A stretch of DNA of 64,000 nucleotides, from contig OZ252290.1 in NCBI GenBank assembly GCA_965250105.1, positions 620,001-684,000 on the forward strand, given 5' to 3'. Source of the DNA: JBCBSK01 sp965250105. Lineage in GTDB: Bacteria > Pseudomonadota > Alphaproteobacteria > Rhizobiales > Tepidamorphaceae. This document shows positions 1 through 8,725 of this stretch, piece by piece. Under the pieces are notes generated by a model. The model saw only the letters and a list, made by a program, of their open reading frames with translations, was not told the origin of the DNA and did not search any database. Positions within the stretch are counted from its first letter, which is position 1, and each line of letters starts with the position of its first letter. A program made the translations under genes and the position numbers.

Positions 1-61
1 ACGGCGCCAGCACAAGCGCCAGCCGGCCAAAGCGGGGAGGAAATCGCCTCGAAGACATCAT
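1..61 (-). CDS. Start of a possible lipoprotein or secreted protein (truncated by the window)
   Basis: The minus strand has a double ATG (positions 61 and 58), and the next codons read MMSSRRFPPRFGRLALVLAP before the window ends. Two arginines followed by a hydrophobic run look like the start of a signal peptide. In many Alphaproteobacteria lspA is followed on the same strand by a DUF3035/BamF-type lipoprotein and M16 peptidases, and this position would fit. Too little is visible to confirm the family. I see no strong ribosome binding site. Confidence 0.35.
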   Translation of the reverse strand, partial: MMSSRRFPPRFGRLALVLAP

Positions 62-67
62 GTCGAA

Positions 68-110
68 CCACTCAATGCCGACCTACTCAATGTCGACCCA
101 GTCAATATGT
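68..110. repeat. Three imperfect 15-nt tandem repeats upstream of the truncated gene
   Basis: The plus strand reads ACTCAATGCCGACC, ACTCAATGTCGACC and AGTCAATATG in succession at a period of about 15 nt. On the minus strand the related TCGACAT motif recurs once more at the ATG of the gene at 61. The block therefore forms the 5' leader of that gene and may come from local slippage. No function is known. Confidence 0.4.
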
Positions 111-329
111 AACCAGCCGCCGCGTTTCGGTCCATGTGTTCCCGTCTGCACAGCGGAACCACCATGGTGCCGGGGGTAAAGCGGATTTGCGGCGCCAATA
201 TGGCCGAACCGGCGAATGCCCCTGCCCGACAAGGACTTAAGACACGTCCGTTTGCACCCGTGGGACTAAACGAGAAAGCTCAACGATGTCGACTTGACGG
301 CAGGCAATCTTGCGTAGCGCCCGTATCGG

Positions 330-845
330 TCAGCTTTCCCCGCGCCGCCCCACGAAACTGTCATACAACAGAAGCGCCACACCGGCAACGACGGCGACAT
401 CGGCCAGGTTGAACACATACCAGGAATAGCCATAGGCGTGGAAATGGAAGAAATCGGCCACCGCGCCATAGACCACACGGTCGATGGCATTGCCGATCGC
501 CCCGCCGATGATGAGGCCGAGCGCGACGGCCAGGACCCTGTCGGTGACCCGCCACAGCCAAATCAGGAGACCGACCGTGACGGCGAGCTTGACCGCGATC
601 AGCATGTAACGCCCCAGATCGCTGTCCTGCTGGAACAGGCCGTAGGAGATGCCCCGGTTCCACACCATGACGAGATTGAAGAAGGGCGTGACCGCGACGG
701 GGCTCTTCTCGGCGATGTCATAGACATGCAGGAACCAGGTCTTCGACACCTGGTCGATGACGAGCGCGACGAACGCCACGACTAGGCCGAGACGCAGGCA
801 GCGCCGCGTCCCGGCGCGGCTTTCGTCGAGTGCCTGATCGGTCAT
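330..845 (-). CDS. lspA: Lipoprotein signal peptidase (signal peptidase II)
   Basis: This inner-membrane aspartyl protease cleaves the signal peptide of diacylglyceryl-modified prolipoproteins. The protein has 171 residues, normal for the family, with four hydrophobic segments (about 18-33, 57-65, 80-100 and 106-120, with a further C-terminal one near 147-162). The catalytic aspartates appear as D122 in NAIDR and D149 in FNLAD. The chosen start, MTDQAL, lies 8 bp after the ileS stop codon. A longer frame runs back into ileS but has no family support. Tight ileS-lspA linkage is common in proteobacteria and implies co-transcription. Confidence 0.95.
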   Translation of the reverse strand: MTDQALDESRAGTRRCLRLGLVVAFVALVIDQVSKTWFLHVYDIAEKSPVAVTPFFNLVMVWNRGISYGLFQQDSDLGRYMLIAVKLAVTVGLLIWLWRVTDRVLAVALGLIIGGAIGNAIDRVVYGAVADFFHFHAYGYSWYVFNLADVAVVAGVALLLYDSFVGRRGES

Positions 846-853
846 GTACCGCC

Positions 854-3800
854 TCAGCCGTCGAGGCCGAGCGCGCGGCGCTCGCGCATCGCCGCCGCGT
901 CGCGCGGCGACAGGTCGGGAAAATCGGGATCGGCGCCGATATCGGGCAACACCTTCCACGACCGGGCACATTTGCGGCCTTCGGCCAGCGCCGGAACGAC
1001 GCCGACGCCATGCACCTCGTCCATCTGGAACGACGACGCCGGATGATCGCCATGGACGAGCCGCGCCTGGCTGGTGATCGCTACCTCGGCCCAGTCGACA
1101 TCGGCGACCCGCTCATACAGGTCGCGATCGGCGACATGGATCTCGGGCGCGGCCTCGAGCGACGAGCCGATCCGCTTGTCGCGGCGTTCGATCTCGAGCG
1201 CGCCGGTGACCACCCGGCGGACAAGCCGGACGGTCTGCCATTTGGCGGCCAGCGGATCGTTGCGCCAGTCCTCCGGCACGGTCGGAAACCGTTCGAGATG
1301 CACGGACCCGTCGTCCGACGGATGCCGGCTGAGCCAGGCTTCCTCCATGGTGAAGGCGAGCATCGGCGCGAGCCAGGTGACGAGGCAGTCAAACAGCCGG
1401 TCGAGCACGGTCAGGCACGCCTTGCGCGTCTGGCTCGACGGCGGGTCGCAATAGAGCGCGTCCTTGCGGATGTCGAAATAGAAGGCCGACAGATCATTGG
1501 TCGCGAAGGTGAACAGCGCGCTCCAGATCTTCTTGTAGTCGAAGGCCGGATATTCGGTACGCACCAGATGGTCGAGCTCGGTCAGCCGGTGCAGCATGTA
1601 GCGTTCGAGCTCGGGCATGTCGGCGACCGGCACATGATCGCGCTCGGCGTCATAGTGATGCAGATTGCCGAGCATCCAGCGCAGCGTGTTCCGCAGCTTG
1701 CGGTAGCTCTCGACGCTCGACTTCAGGATATCGGGACCGATCCGCAGATCCTCCCAATAGTCCGACGACATCACCCACAGGCGTAGGATATCGGCGCCAT
1801 ATTGCTTGATGACGTCCTGCGGCGCGACCGTGTTGCCGAGCGATTTCGACATCTTGCGACCGTCCTCGGCCATGACGAAGCCATGGGTCAGGACCGCGTC
1901 ATAGGGCGCTCGGCCGCGCGTGCCGCAGCTTTCCAAGAGGGAGGAATGGAACCAGCCGCGATGCTGGTCCGAGCCTTCGAGATAGAGAACGTAGTCCTCT
2001 CCGCCATCGGCCTTGCGGGTGACCTTCAGATCGTCGCGCTGTTCAAGGACGAAGCTGTGGGTCGACCCTGAATCGAACCAGACGTCGAGAATGTCGTCCA
2101 CCTTGTCCCAGTCGCTGGGATCGCTGACGATACCATCGAGGAAGCGTTCCGTGGCGCCGTCGGCGAACCAGGCGTCCGCACCCTCGGCCTCGAAGGCCGC
2201 GCCGATCCGGTCGATCAGGGCTTGCGCGCCGTTGAAGCCCGCATTGGGGATCACCTCGCCGCTCTCGTTATGAACGAACACCGTGATCGGCACGCCCCAG
2301 GCGCGCTGCCGGGACAAGACCCAGTCAGGCCGGTTCTCGATCATGCCGCGCAGCCTTTTCTGGCCGGATGTCGGCACGAAGCGGGTCTCGTCGATGGCTG
2401 TCAAAGCCAGTTCACGGAGCGTCTGAGGTCCGCCCCCGCCTTCCCCTACCTGGGGAGACGGAGCCGGGCGCAAGCCCTCGATGGGTTTGTCCATATGGAC
2501 GAACCATTGCGGCGTGTTGCGGAAGATGACCGGCTTCTTCGAGCGCCAGGAATGCGGATAGGTGTGCTTCAGCCGGCCGCGTGCCAGGAGCATGCCCTTG
2601 TCGCGCAAGACCTCGATGACGGCCGGATTGGCGTCGCCCTTGTCCCCCTTGTCGGTGATGACCTGACGGCCTTCGAACCCCGGCGCATCGGCCGTGAAGC
2701 GGCCGTCGGGGCCGACGGTGTAGGGGATATCGGTATCGATGCCGCGCTCGCGCAGAGCCCGCGCATTGTCCATCCAGATGTCGAAATCCTCGCGGCCATG
2801 GCCGGGTGCTGTGTGCACGAAGCCGGTGCCCGCCTCGTCGGTGACATGGTCGCCGTCGAGCACCGGAACGACAAAATCATAGCCCTGGCCAGCCAAAGGA
2901 TGCGCGCAGGCGATGCTTTCCAATTCGTTGGCCGAGACGGAACGCAGCTGCCGGAAATCGGTGACGCGCGCCGCCGTCATGACATCGGGCACCAGGCGAT
3001 CGGCCAGGATCAGCCTGTCGCCGGGCTGCGCCCAATTGTCTTCCGCCGCATCGACCACCTCATAGAGCCCATAGGCGATCTTGGACGAAAACGAGATCGC
3101 CCGGTTGCCGGGGATCGTCCAGGGCGTTGTCGTCCAGATGACGACGGGCATGCCCCGAAGATCGTCGGGACCCGACACGACAGGAAACTTCGCCCAGATC
3201 ATGTCCGACTGATAGTCGTGATACTCGACCTCGGCCTCGGCAAGAGCCGTGCGTTCGACCACCGACCACATGACCGGCTTCGAACCGCGATAGAGCTGGC
3301 CCGACATGGCGAAGGTCATCAGTTCGCGGGCGATCTGCGCCTCGGCGCCATGCGACATGGTGAGATAGGGGTCGTCCCAATCGCCCTCGACACCGAGCCG
3401 CTTGAACTCGGCGCGCTGCACGTCGATCCAATGCTCGGCGAAGTCGCGGCATTCCCTGCGGAACTCGTTGACCGGCACGTCGTCCTTGTTGCGCCCCTTG
3501 GCGCGATACTGCTCCTCGATCTTCCATTCAATCGGCAGGCCGTGGCAGTCCCAGCCGGGCACGTAATTGGCGTCCCAGCCGAGCATGAACATCGAGCGTG
3601 CGACGGTGTCCTTCAGAACCTTGTTCAGCGCCGTGCCGATATGGATGTTGCCATTCGCATAGGGCGGGCCGTCATGCAGGATATAGCGCGGGTCATTGGC
3701 CGCGATCTCGCGCTGCCGGGCCCAGATGCCGATGCGCTGCCAGCGCGCCATGAAGTCCGGCTCGCGCTTGGGCAGGCCGGCGCGCATGGGAAATTCGGTC

Positions 3801-3868
3801 TCGGGCAGGAAGAGGGTCTTGGAATAGTCGCGCGCTGTACTCTCGGGCGCGGTCGTGGTCTCGGTCAT
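854..3868 (-). CDS. ileS: Isoleucyl-tRNA synthetase
   Basis: This class I cytoplasmic synthetase charges tRNA-Ile. The protein has 1004 residues, slightly long for the family. The HIGH signature is HIGT at residues 76-79 within PYANGNIHIGT, and the KMSKS loop lies at 672-676. The WVLSRQRAWGVP segment and the editing-domain sequence WTTTPWTIPGNRA are present. Residues of about 466-482 (Pro-Ala-Pro-Ser-Pro then a Gly run) interrupt the usual stretch between HMDKPI and LRELAL. The underlying DNA resembles an intergenic palindromic repeat (see separate entry). The start at MTETTT is chosen because upstream residues are not family-like. Only 8 bp separate it from lspA. Confidence 0.96.
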   Translation of the reverse strand: MTETTTAPESTARDYSKTLFLPETEFPMRAGLPKREPDFMARWQRIGIWARQREIAANDPRYILHDGPPYANGNIHIGTALNKVLKDTVARSMFMLGWDANYVPGWDCHGLPIEWKIEEQYRAKGRNKDDVPVNEFRRECRDFAEHWIDVQRAEFKRLGVEGDWDDPYLTMSHGAEAQIARELMTFAMSGQLYRGSKPVMWSVVERTALAEAEVEYHDYQSDMIWAKFPVVSGPDDLRGMPVVIWTTTPWTIPGNRAISFSSKIAYGLYEVVDAAEDNWAQPGDRLILADRLVPDVMTAARVTDFRQLRSVSANELESIACAHPLAGQGYDFVVPVLDGDHVTDEAGTGFVHTAPGHGREDFDIWMDNARALRERGIDTDIPYTVGPDGRFTADAPGFEGRQVITDKGDKGDANPAVIEVLRDKGMLLARGRLKHTYPHSWRSKKPVIFRNTPQWFVHMDKPIEGLRPAPSPQVGEGGGGPQTLRELALTAIDETRFVPTSGQKRLRGMIENRPDWVLSRQRAWGVPITVFVHNESGEVIPNAGFNGAQALIDRIGAAFEAEGADAWFADGATERFLDGIVSDPSDWDKVDDILDVWFDSGSTHSFVLEQRDDLKVTRKADGGEDYVLYLEGSDQHRGWFHSSLLESCGTRGRAPYDAVLTHGFVMAEDGRKMSKSLGNTVAPQDVIKQYGADILRLWVMSSDYWEDLRIGPDILKSSVESYRKLRNTLRWMLGNLHHYDAERDHVPVADMPELERYMLHRLTELDHLVRTEYPAFDYKKIWSALFTFATNDLSAFYFDIRKDALYCDPPSSQTRKACLTVLDRLFDCLVTWLAPMLAFTMEEAWLSRHPSDDGSVHLERFPTVPEDWRNDPLAAKWQTVRLVRRVVTGALEIERRDKRIGSSLEAAPEIHVADRDLYERVADVDWAEVAITSQARLVHGDHPASSFQMDEVHGVGVVPALAEGRKCARSWKVLPDIGADPDFPDLSPRDAAAMRERRALGLDG
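2421..2474. repeat. Palindromic repeat-like insert translated inside ileS
   Basis: The plus strand includes CTTCCCCTACCTGGGGAGAC, a short hairpin-forming sequence with GC-rich flanks. On the ileS strand it encodes a run such as PAPSPQVGEGGGGP. This amino acid pattern is typical of translated rhizobial intergenic palindromes and foreign to IleS. The reading frame is intact through it. I infer in-frame insertion of a repeat element into a surface loop. Confidence 0.55.
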
Positions 3869-4114
3869 GGAAACTCGCTGAACTATGTCGACAGCCATCA
3901 GGGGCTGATCTGTGCGGCCTTGAATAGGGGCCGTCCGGCGACGGCCCACACCGAAGCATCCCGGTCTCCGCGCCACGGCGCGGGCTCATGCCGCGCGTCA
4001 GCCGGAAACCGGGCCGCTAATTCGTATCGTGGCGGCCGCGCCGCCCGGATCGCCGAGCCGGTGATGTCGCATGCGGAGGCTGTTAGCAGCTTCGCGCGCC
4101 GCGATAAAGGCCCG

Positions 4115-5032
4115 TCACGCGGCGCCGGTGCGCAATCTTTCACGATAGGAAATATAGATGCCGCTGGCGGCGATGACCGCCACCCCGATCCAGGTCGTCG
4201 CGTCGGGGATGTCGGCGAACAGGAGATAGCCGACCACCGCCGCCCCGATGATCTCGAGATAGGTGAGCGGCGCCACCACCGATGCCGGCACCCGCGCCAG
4301 CGAGATGACGATCAGCCAGTGCGCGATCATCGAGATCACGCCGATGGCGGCGACTTGGCCCCATTGCGCCGGCGTCGGCATGCTGATCGCGGCCTGCGCC
4401 ACGCCGGCCACATCGCCGAGCAGCAGCAGAACGGCCAGAATGCCGGCGGCCCAGATCGCCGCGATGAAATTCAGGCTCACCGCATCGCCCGACTGAACGA
4501 AATGCCGCGTCAGGATGACATAAACCGCGAACATGAAGGCCGCGCCCATCGGCAGAAGACTGCCGAGGGTGAAGACGTCGGAACCCGGACGCACGACGAT
4601 CAGAGCGCCGATGAAACCGACCAGCACGGCGGCCCAGCGGCGCAAACCGACGCGCTCGCCGAGCAGCATCGCCGACATCGCCGTGACCATCAACGGCATG
4701 ACGAAGAAGATGGCCATGGTCTCGGCGAGCGGCAGAATGGCCAGCGCCGAGACGAGAAAGACATTGGCCAGCGCATGACAGGCGCCGCGCGCGGCATGCA
4801 CCAGCGGTTGGCCTGGATAAAGACCGCGCCAGCCGATCAGCAGCAAGACGATCGGCAGGCCGACGGCCGCCTGCGCGGCAAAACGCAGAAAGGCGATCTG
4901 GACCTCGCTCAGCGAGCCGGTCATGAGCTTCACGAGGCCTTCGACGACCGGCAGCATCGCCATCGCCAGGCACATGCAGAGAATGCCGACCGTCTCCCCC
5001 GACAGCGCCCGCCGCCCGCCGACCGTGCTCAT
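4115..5032 (-). CDS. EamA/DMT-family transporter
   Basis: This 305-residue polytopic membrane protein has about ten hydrophobic segments in two EamA repeats, the usual drug/metabolite exporter fold. The second half carries the recognisable PLTYLEIIGAAVVGYLLF segment. The substrate cannot be predicted. The start at MSTVGGR lies 13 bp downstream of the ribF stop, so it is probably translated from the ribF transcript. No clear Shine-Dalgarno is visible. It is one of five EamA genes in this window. Confidence 0.85.
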   Translation of the reverse strand: MSTVGGRRALSGETVGILCMCLAMAMLPVVEGLVKLMTGSLSEVQIAFLRFAAQAAVGLPIVLLLIGWRGLYPGQPLVHAARGACHALANVFLVSALAILPLAETMAIFFVMPLMVTAMSAMLLGERVGLRRWAAVLVGFIGALIVVRPGSDVFTLGSLLPMGAAFMFAVYVILTRHFVQSGDAVSLNFIAAIWAAGILAVLLLLGDVAGVAQAAISMPTPAQWGQVAAIGVISMIAHWLIVISLARVPASVVAPLTYLEIIGAAVVGYLLFADIPDATTWIGVAVIAASGIYISYRERLRTGAA

Positions 5033-5045
5033 CGGACGACGGCGC

Positions 5046-6044
5046 TCATTGAACGGACGCGGACAGCGCCTCCGGTCCGAAGGGTTCGTCGCCGAGCGCC
5101 GCGATGATGTCGCGGGCGGCGGCCGCATCGTCATGCATCTGGGCGACGAGAGCGTCGACGCTGTCGAAGGCCGCCTCGGGCCTGAGAAAGCGGACGAGTT
5201 CGACTTCGAGCATCTGCCCGTAGAGATCGCGGTCGAGATCGAAGAAGAAAGTTTCGAACAGCGGCGCGCCATTGTCGAATTGCGGACGGCGGCCGAAGCT
5301 CGCCACGCCGCCGACGATCCGGTCGCCGATACGCCCACGCACGGCATAGACGCCGTGTTTCAGGGTCGCCGCCGGATCGAGCCGCATATTGGCGGTCGGA
5401 TAGCCGAGATCGCGGCCGCGCTTCTGGCCATGCACGACCTCGGCCTCGAAGAACCAGCGATAGCCGAGCTGGCCGCGGGCGGTCTCGACATCGCCCTCCG
5501 AAAGGGCCGCGCGAATGGCGGTCGAGGCCAGGAGATCGCCGGCCGCGCTCTGCTGGGCGCCGACGATGGTGACCTGATAGCCGCCATGCAGGCCAAGTTC
5601 GGACAATCGCACCGCCGACCCCTCGCGCCCCTTGCCGAAATGGAAATCGTGGCCGACCACGACATCCTGGGCGGCGAACTTGCCGGTCAGCCAGGTCTCG
5701 GAAAAGCTCTTTGCGTCGAGGCCCGAGAGATCGGCGTTGAAACTCAGGATGACGACGCCGTTGAGGCCGAGCGCCTCGAAGAGCTCGGCCTTGGCATGCG
5801 GCGGCGTCAGGCGGAACAACGGCGTCTCGGGGCGGAAGAACTGGCGCGGATGCGGCTCGAAGGTGAGCGCGACCACCGGCCCGCCGACGATACGCCCGCG
5901 ATCGATCGCCGCCCGCAGCACCGCCTGATGGCCACGATGCACGCCGTCGAAATTGCCGATCGCCACGACGCCCTCGCGCAGCATCAGCGGCACATCGTCC
6001 TGGGCGACCAGGAATCCGTCTTGGGCGGTTTGTATCAGCGACAT
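5046..6044 (-). CDS. ribF: Bifunctional riboflavin kinase / FAD synthetase
   Basis: The enzyme phosphorylates riboflavin to FMN and adenylates FMN to FAD in the cytoplasm. The N-terminal nucleotidyltransferase domain shows GNFDGVHRGHQ and FEPHPRQFF. The C-terminal flavokinase domain shows GRDLGYPTANMRL and the FETFFFD segment. The 332-residue length from MSLIQTA is typical. A longer frame begins upstream, overlapping the neighbouring MaoC gene, but its 32 extra residues are not family-like. The gene lies between a MaoC gene and an EamA gene on the same strand, with ileS further downstream. Confidence 0.95.
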   Translation of the reverse strand: MSLIQTAQDGFLVAQDDVPLMLREGVVAIGNFDGVHRGHQAVLRAAIDRGRIVGGPVVALTFEPHPRQFFRPETPLFRLTPPHAKAELFEALGLNGVVILSFNADLSGLDAKSFSETWLTGKFAAQDVVVGHDFHFGKGREGSAVRLSELGLHGGYQVTIVGAQQSAAGDLLASTAIRAALSEGDVETARGQLGYRWFFEAEVVHGQKRGRDLGYPTANMRLDPAATLKHGVYAVRGRIGDRIVGGVASFGRRPQFDNGAPLFETFFFDLDRDLYGQMLEVELVRFLRPEAAFDSVDALVAQMHDDAAAARDIIAALGDEPFGPEALSASVQ

Positions 6045-6093
6045 GGTCAGACGGGTCGGTTCGTTCAGCGCAAGATAAGGATCGTCGTCCGGG

Positions 6094-6537
6094 TCACCGG
6101 TCGTTACGACCTGGGACCATGACCACGGCCTCGCCGTCAAGCACCACCTTGTTGTCGACCGAACAGGTGCAAGCCAGCGTCACGCGCTTCTTGGTCGCGT
6201 CCACCTGGGTCACCTCGGCATGGGCATGCACCACATCGCCGATCCGCACCGGGGCACGGAAGTTCAGGCTCTGCGTGAGATAGATCGCGCCGGGCCCCGG
6301 CAGCTTGGTGCCGAGCACCGCCGAAATCAGGCTCGCGGTGTAGAGCCCATGGGCGATGCGGTCCTTGAACGGGGTCTTGGCGGCGTAATGGGCCGACAGG
6401 TGGACCGGATTGTTGTCGCCCGACAATTGCGCGAAGCCGACGACGTCGCTCGACATCACGGTCTTCATCAGATCGGCGGCCATGCCAACGGAAATGTCCT
6501 CGAACACATAGCCCGCGCCTGACGGCATAACAGTCAT
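6094..6537 (-). CDS. MaoC-family (R)-specific enoyl-CoA hydratase-like protein
   Basis: This 147-residue single hot-dog-fold protein belongs to the MaoC dehydratase family, which hydrates trans-2-enoyl-CoA. The hydratase signature is visible as FAQLSGDNNPVHLSAHYA followed by RIAHGLYTASLISAVLG and LNFRAPVRIGD. The start at MTVMPSG has GGGGAG about 7 nt upstream. A close paralogue lies at 37234-37686. The physiological substrate (fatty acid, PHA or other acyl-CoA) is not clear from context. Confidence 0.88.
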   Translation of the reverse strand: MTVMPSGAGYVFEDISVGMAADLMKTVMSSDVVGFAQLSGDNNPVHLSAHYAAKTPFKDRIAHGLYTASLISAVLGTKLPGPGAIYLTQSLNFRAPVRIGDVVHAHAEVTQVDATKKRVTLACTCSVDNKVVLDGEAVVMVPGRNDR

Positions 6538-6861
6538 GTCGGCACTCCCCAAAAGCCGGTTCGCCGGGTTTCCGGCATCGGACGGCATCACGCCGGACGA
6601 AGGGCGCTTCAGCCCGGGCCAGGCCCCGCCCGGGATCACCGCCCTCGCCCGAAAGCCAATGAAGATCAACCTCTTGCGGGCGATTTGAGCGACCTCGCGA
6701 CATCGCTCCATCGGCGAGTCGCGCTCGCGACTTCGCGCCGCTCTCTCGCCAAAGAACAGGGATTAACCTGAAATTCAATTGTTTCTTCTAGCGTCTTCAG
6801 AACGAGGGCGGCTCATCGACCGCCCCGGCTGGGGACAATTCTTTCCTGACGGAGCAGTGTG
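6538..6861. other. Divergent intergenic region between maoC-like gene and cheY
   Basis: These 324 bp separate divergent genes and should hold promoters for both. The part nearest cheY is relatively AT-rich and contains a CtrA-like site (separate entry). The part nearest the MaoC gene is GC-rich, with no gene I can support. No terminator or RNA gene is apparent. Confidence 0.5.
6763..6777 (+). promoter_or_regulatory. CtrA-like box upstream of cheY
   Basis: TTAA, seven bases, then TTCA (TTAACCTGAAATTCA) matches the alphaproteobacterial CtrA consensus TTAA-N7-TTAA with one mismatch. It lies about 85 bp upstream of the cheY start. CtrA commonly controls motility genes in this class. With one mismatch the site is only a candidate. 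Confidence 0.35.
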
Positions 6862-7245
6862 ATGGCGGTTGATCAGTCGATGCCGATCTTGGTCGTTGAC
6901 GACTATAAGACGATGATCCGAATTATTCGAAATCTTCTTAAGCAGCTCGGCTTCAACGATGTCGACGAAGCGGCGGACGGTACCGAGGCGCTGCAGAAGA
7001 TGCGCTCGCGCCGCTACGGCCTGGTCATCTCCGACTGGAACATGGAGCCGATGACCGGCTACGACCTTCTGAAGAATGTGCGCGGCGACGATTCACTCGG
7101 CCGCACGCCGTTCATCATGATCACCGCCGAATCGAAGACGGAAAACGTCATCGCCGCCAAGAAGGCCGGCGTGAACAACTACATCGTCAAGCCGTTCAAC
7201 GCGGCGACGCTGAAGTCGAAGATCGACGCCGTCTTCGGCGAGTGA
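6862..7245 (+). CDS. cheY: Single-domain chemotaxis response regulator CheY
   Basis: This stand-alone receiver domain of 127 residues carries phosphoryl signals from the chemotaxis kinase to the flagellar motor. The acidic pair is D13-D14, the phosphoacceptor D58 (in ISDWNMEPM), the switch threonine T88 and the conserved lysine K110 (in IVKPF). The ATG at 6862 has GGAG 7 nt upstream; a GTG lies one codon earlier. A cheZ-type phosphatase follows 22 bp downstream, so the two are probably co-transcribed. Confidence 0.93.
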   Translation: MAVDQSMPILVVDDYKTMIRIIRNLLKQLGFNDVDEAADGTEALQKMRSRRYGLVISDWNMEPMTGYDLLKNVRGDDSLGRTPFIMITAESKTENVIAAKKAGVNNYIVKPFNAATLKSKIDAVFGE

Positions 7246-7267
7246 TCGGCTGACGGGACGAACTGCC

Positions 7268-7846
7268 ATGACCGGCAAGACACAAGCGGACGACAGCACG
7301 ACGGGGCTCGGCGCGGCGGGTCAGTCGGGTGAACTAACCGATCGCGTCTCCCGCATGGAAGCCGATCTGCGCGCCGTACTCGGCGGCATCGCTGGCGACA
7401 TCGCGGTGCTCAAGCAGGAGATCTCGGTCGGCAAGGCCACCGATCTCGCCGAGCGTCACATTCCCGAGGCCGGCAACGAACTGGCGGCCGTCGTCGAGAT
7501 GACCGAAAGCGCGAGCCACGATATCATGGAAGCCGCCGAGGCCATCATGAGCGTTTCCGCCGATACGCTGGACGACTATCGCTCGGCCGTCGAGGCCGAG
7601 GTGATGAAGATCTTCGAGGCCTGCGCGTTCCAGGACATCACCGGTCAGCGCATCGGCAAGGTGGTCGAGACGCTGGCGCTGATCGAAGGCCGCCTCGGGT
7701 CGGTATCGGCCGATGGCGCATCCGCCGGCGACGGCAAGTCGGCGAACGCGACACCAGGCGACAGCGATCTGCTCAACGGCCCGGCCCTGCCCGGCGAGGG
7801 GCTCGAGCAGAACGCCATCGACGCCATTCTCGGCGACGTGGCCTGA
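7268..7846 (+). CDS. cheZ: CheZ-family CheY-P phosphatase (copy 1)
   Basis: The 192-residue, largely helical protein contains the CheZ active-site signature as ACAFQDITGQRIGKVVETL (residues of about 118-136), in which the second Gln corresponds to the catalytic Gln of CheZ. The C-terminus, AIDAILGDVA, resembles the amphipathic helix by which CheZ binds CheY. A disordered Gly/Ala/Ser-rich linker precedes it. It sits directly behind cheY. A longer paralogue at 40396-41121 shares both the active-site block and a LLNGPAL motif before the C-terminal helix. Confidence 0.88.
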   Translation: MTGKTQADDSTTGLGAAGQSGELTDRVSRMEADLRAVLGGIAGDIAVLKQEISVGKATDLAERHIPEAGNELAAVVEMTESASHDIMEAAEAIMSVSADTLDDYRSAVEAEVMKIFEACAFQDITGQRIGKVVETLALIEGRLGSVSADGASAGDGKSANATPGDSDLLNGPALPGEGLEQNAIDAILGDVA

Positions 7847-7873
7847 TCAAAATCCCGCTTCCACTTCAACGCG

Positions 7874-8725
7874 CTACCAGATGAGATCCGCCGCGACATG
7901 GTCCGGCGTGCCGCCGGCCGTCTCGAACAAAGCGGCGAGATCCGCCCGCGAGCCGTCGAGCGCGCTGATCCCGCCGGTCAAGAACAAAACCGGATAGCCC
8001 TGCGCGACACCACCGGCGAGATCGGTCCGGGCGCCGTCGCCGATCACGAGCGTGCGCTCACGATCGGGGTCGCGCGCCAGGATCGCGCGCAAGGCCGCGC
8101 GCGCGCGCTCATAGATCGGTGCATGCGGCTTGCCGGCCATCAGAACCTCGCCACCGAGATCGGCATAAAGCGCCGCCAGCGCGCCCGCGCAGGGCACCAG
8201 CCGGCCGCCGCGATCGACCACGAGATCGGGATTGGCGCAGATCAGCGGCAGGCCGCGATCGCGTGCGTCGGTCAAAGGCGCGCGATAGTCCTCCGCCGTT
8301 TCCGTCTCGTCGTCGAACAGGCCGGTCGCGACGATGGCGCCCGCCTCGCCAAGCCCGGCGAAACGGACCGGCAGCCCATCGAAGAGCGGCCGGTCGCGCT
8401 CGGGCCCGAGATGGTAGACGGGTCTTTCGGCCCGGTCGGCGACGAGCCCGCGCGTCACATCGCCGGAAGTGACGACCGCATCGAAGGCCGCGCGCCCGAC
8501 GCCGAGCGCGACAAGCTGGTCGATGACCGGCGGATGCGGTCTCGGTGCATTGGTGACGAGCACCACCGGCAGACCGGCCGCACGGGCCCGGGTCAGCGCG
8601 TCGACGGCGGCCGGAAAGGCGGCCACGCCATTGTGCAGGACGCCCCAGACATCGCACAGGATCGCGTCATAGCCGCCGACGATCCGTGACAGGCCGTCGG
8701 GATCGATCGGGCGCGGCGCGGTCAC
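7874..8725 (-). CDS. HAD-superfamily class IIA hydrolase (NagD-like)
   Basis: The 283-residue protein shows HAD motif I as DAILCDVWGVLHNG with its nucleophile Asp, motif II as VVLVTNAPRP, and the C-terminal motif VIGDGARTDLAGG. The family hydrolyses small phosphorylated metabolites in the cytosol; the exact substrate is unknown. The closest type is the alphaproteobacterial NagD-like subfamily (TIGR01459 style). The GTG start overlaps the stop of the upstream EAL gene (GTGA), so translation is coupled. It converges with cheZ. Confidence 0.85.
   Translation of the reverse strand: MTAPRPIDPDGLSRIVGGYDAILCDVWGVLHNGVAAFPAAVDALTRARAAGLPVVLVTNAPRPHPPVIDQLVALGVGRAAFDAVVTSGDVTRGLVADRAERPVYHLGPERDRPLFDGLPVRFAGLGEAGAIVATGLFDDETETAEDYRAPLTDARDRGLPLICANPDLVVDRGGRLVPCAGALAALYADLGGEVLMAGKPHAPIYERARAALRAILARDPDRERTLVIGDGARTDLAGGVAQGYPVLFLTGGISALDGSRADLAALFETAGGTPDHVAADLIW

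Noticed and set aside
2222..5107. A 961-codon open frame on the plus strand across ileS and the EamA gene
   Set aside because: It is the antisense of well-supported genes. High GC content makes stop-free antisense frames common, and its composition (Arg/His/Asp-rich) is typical of such shadows.
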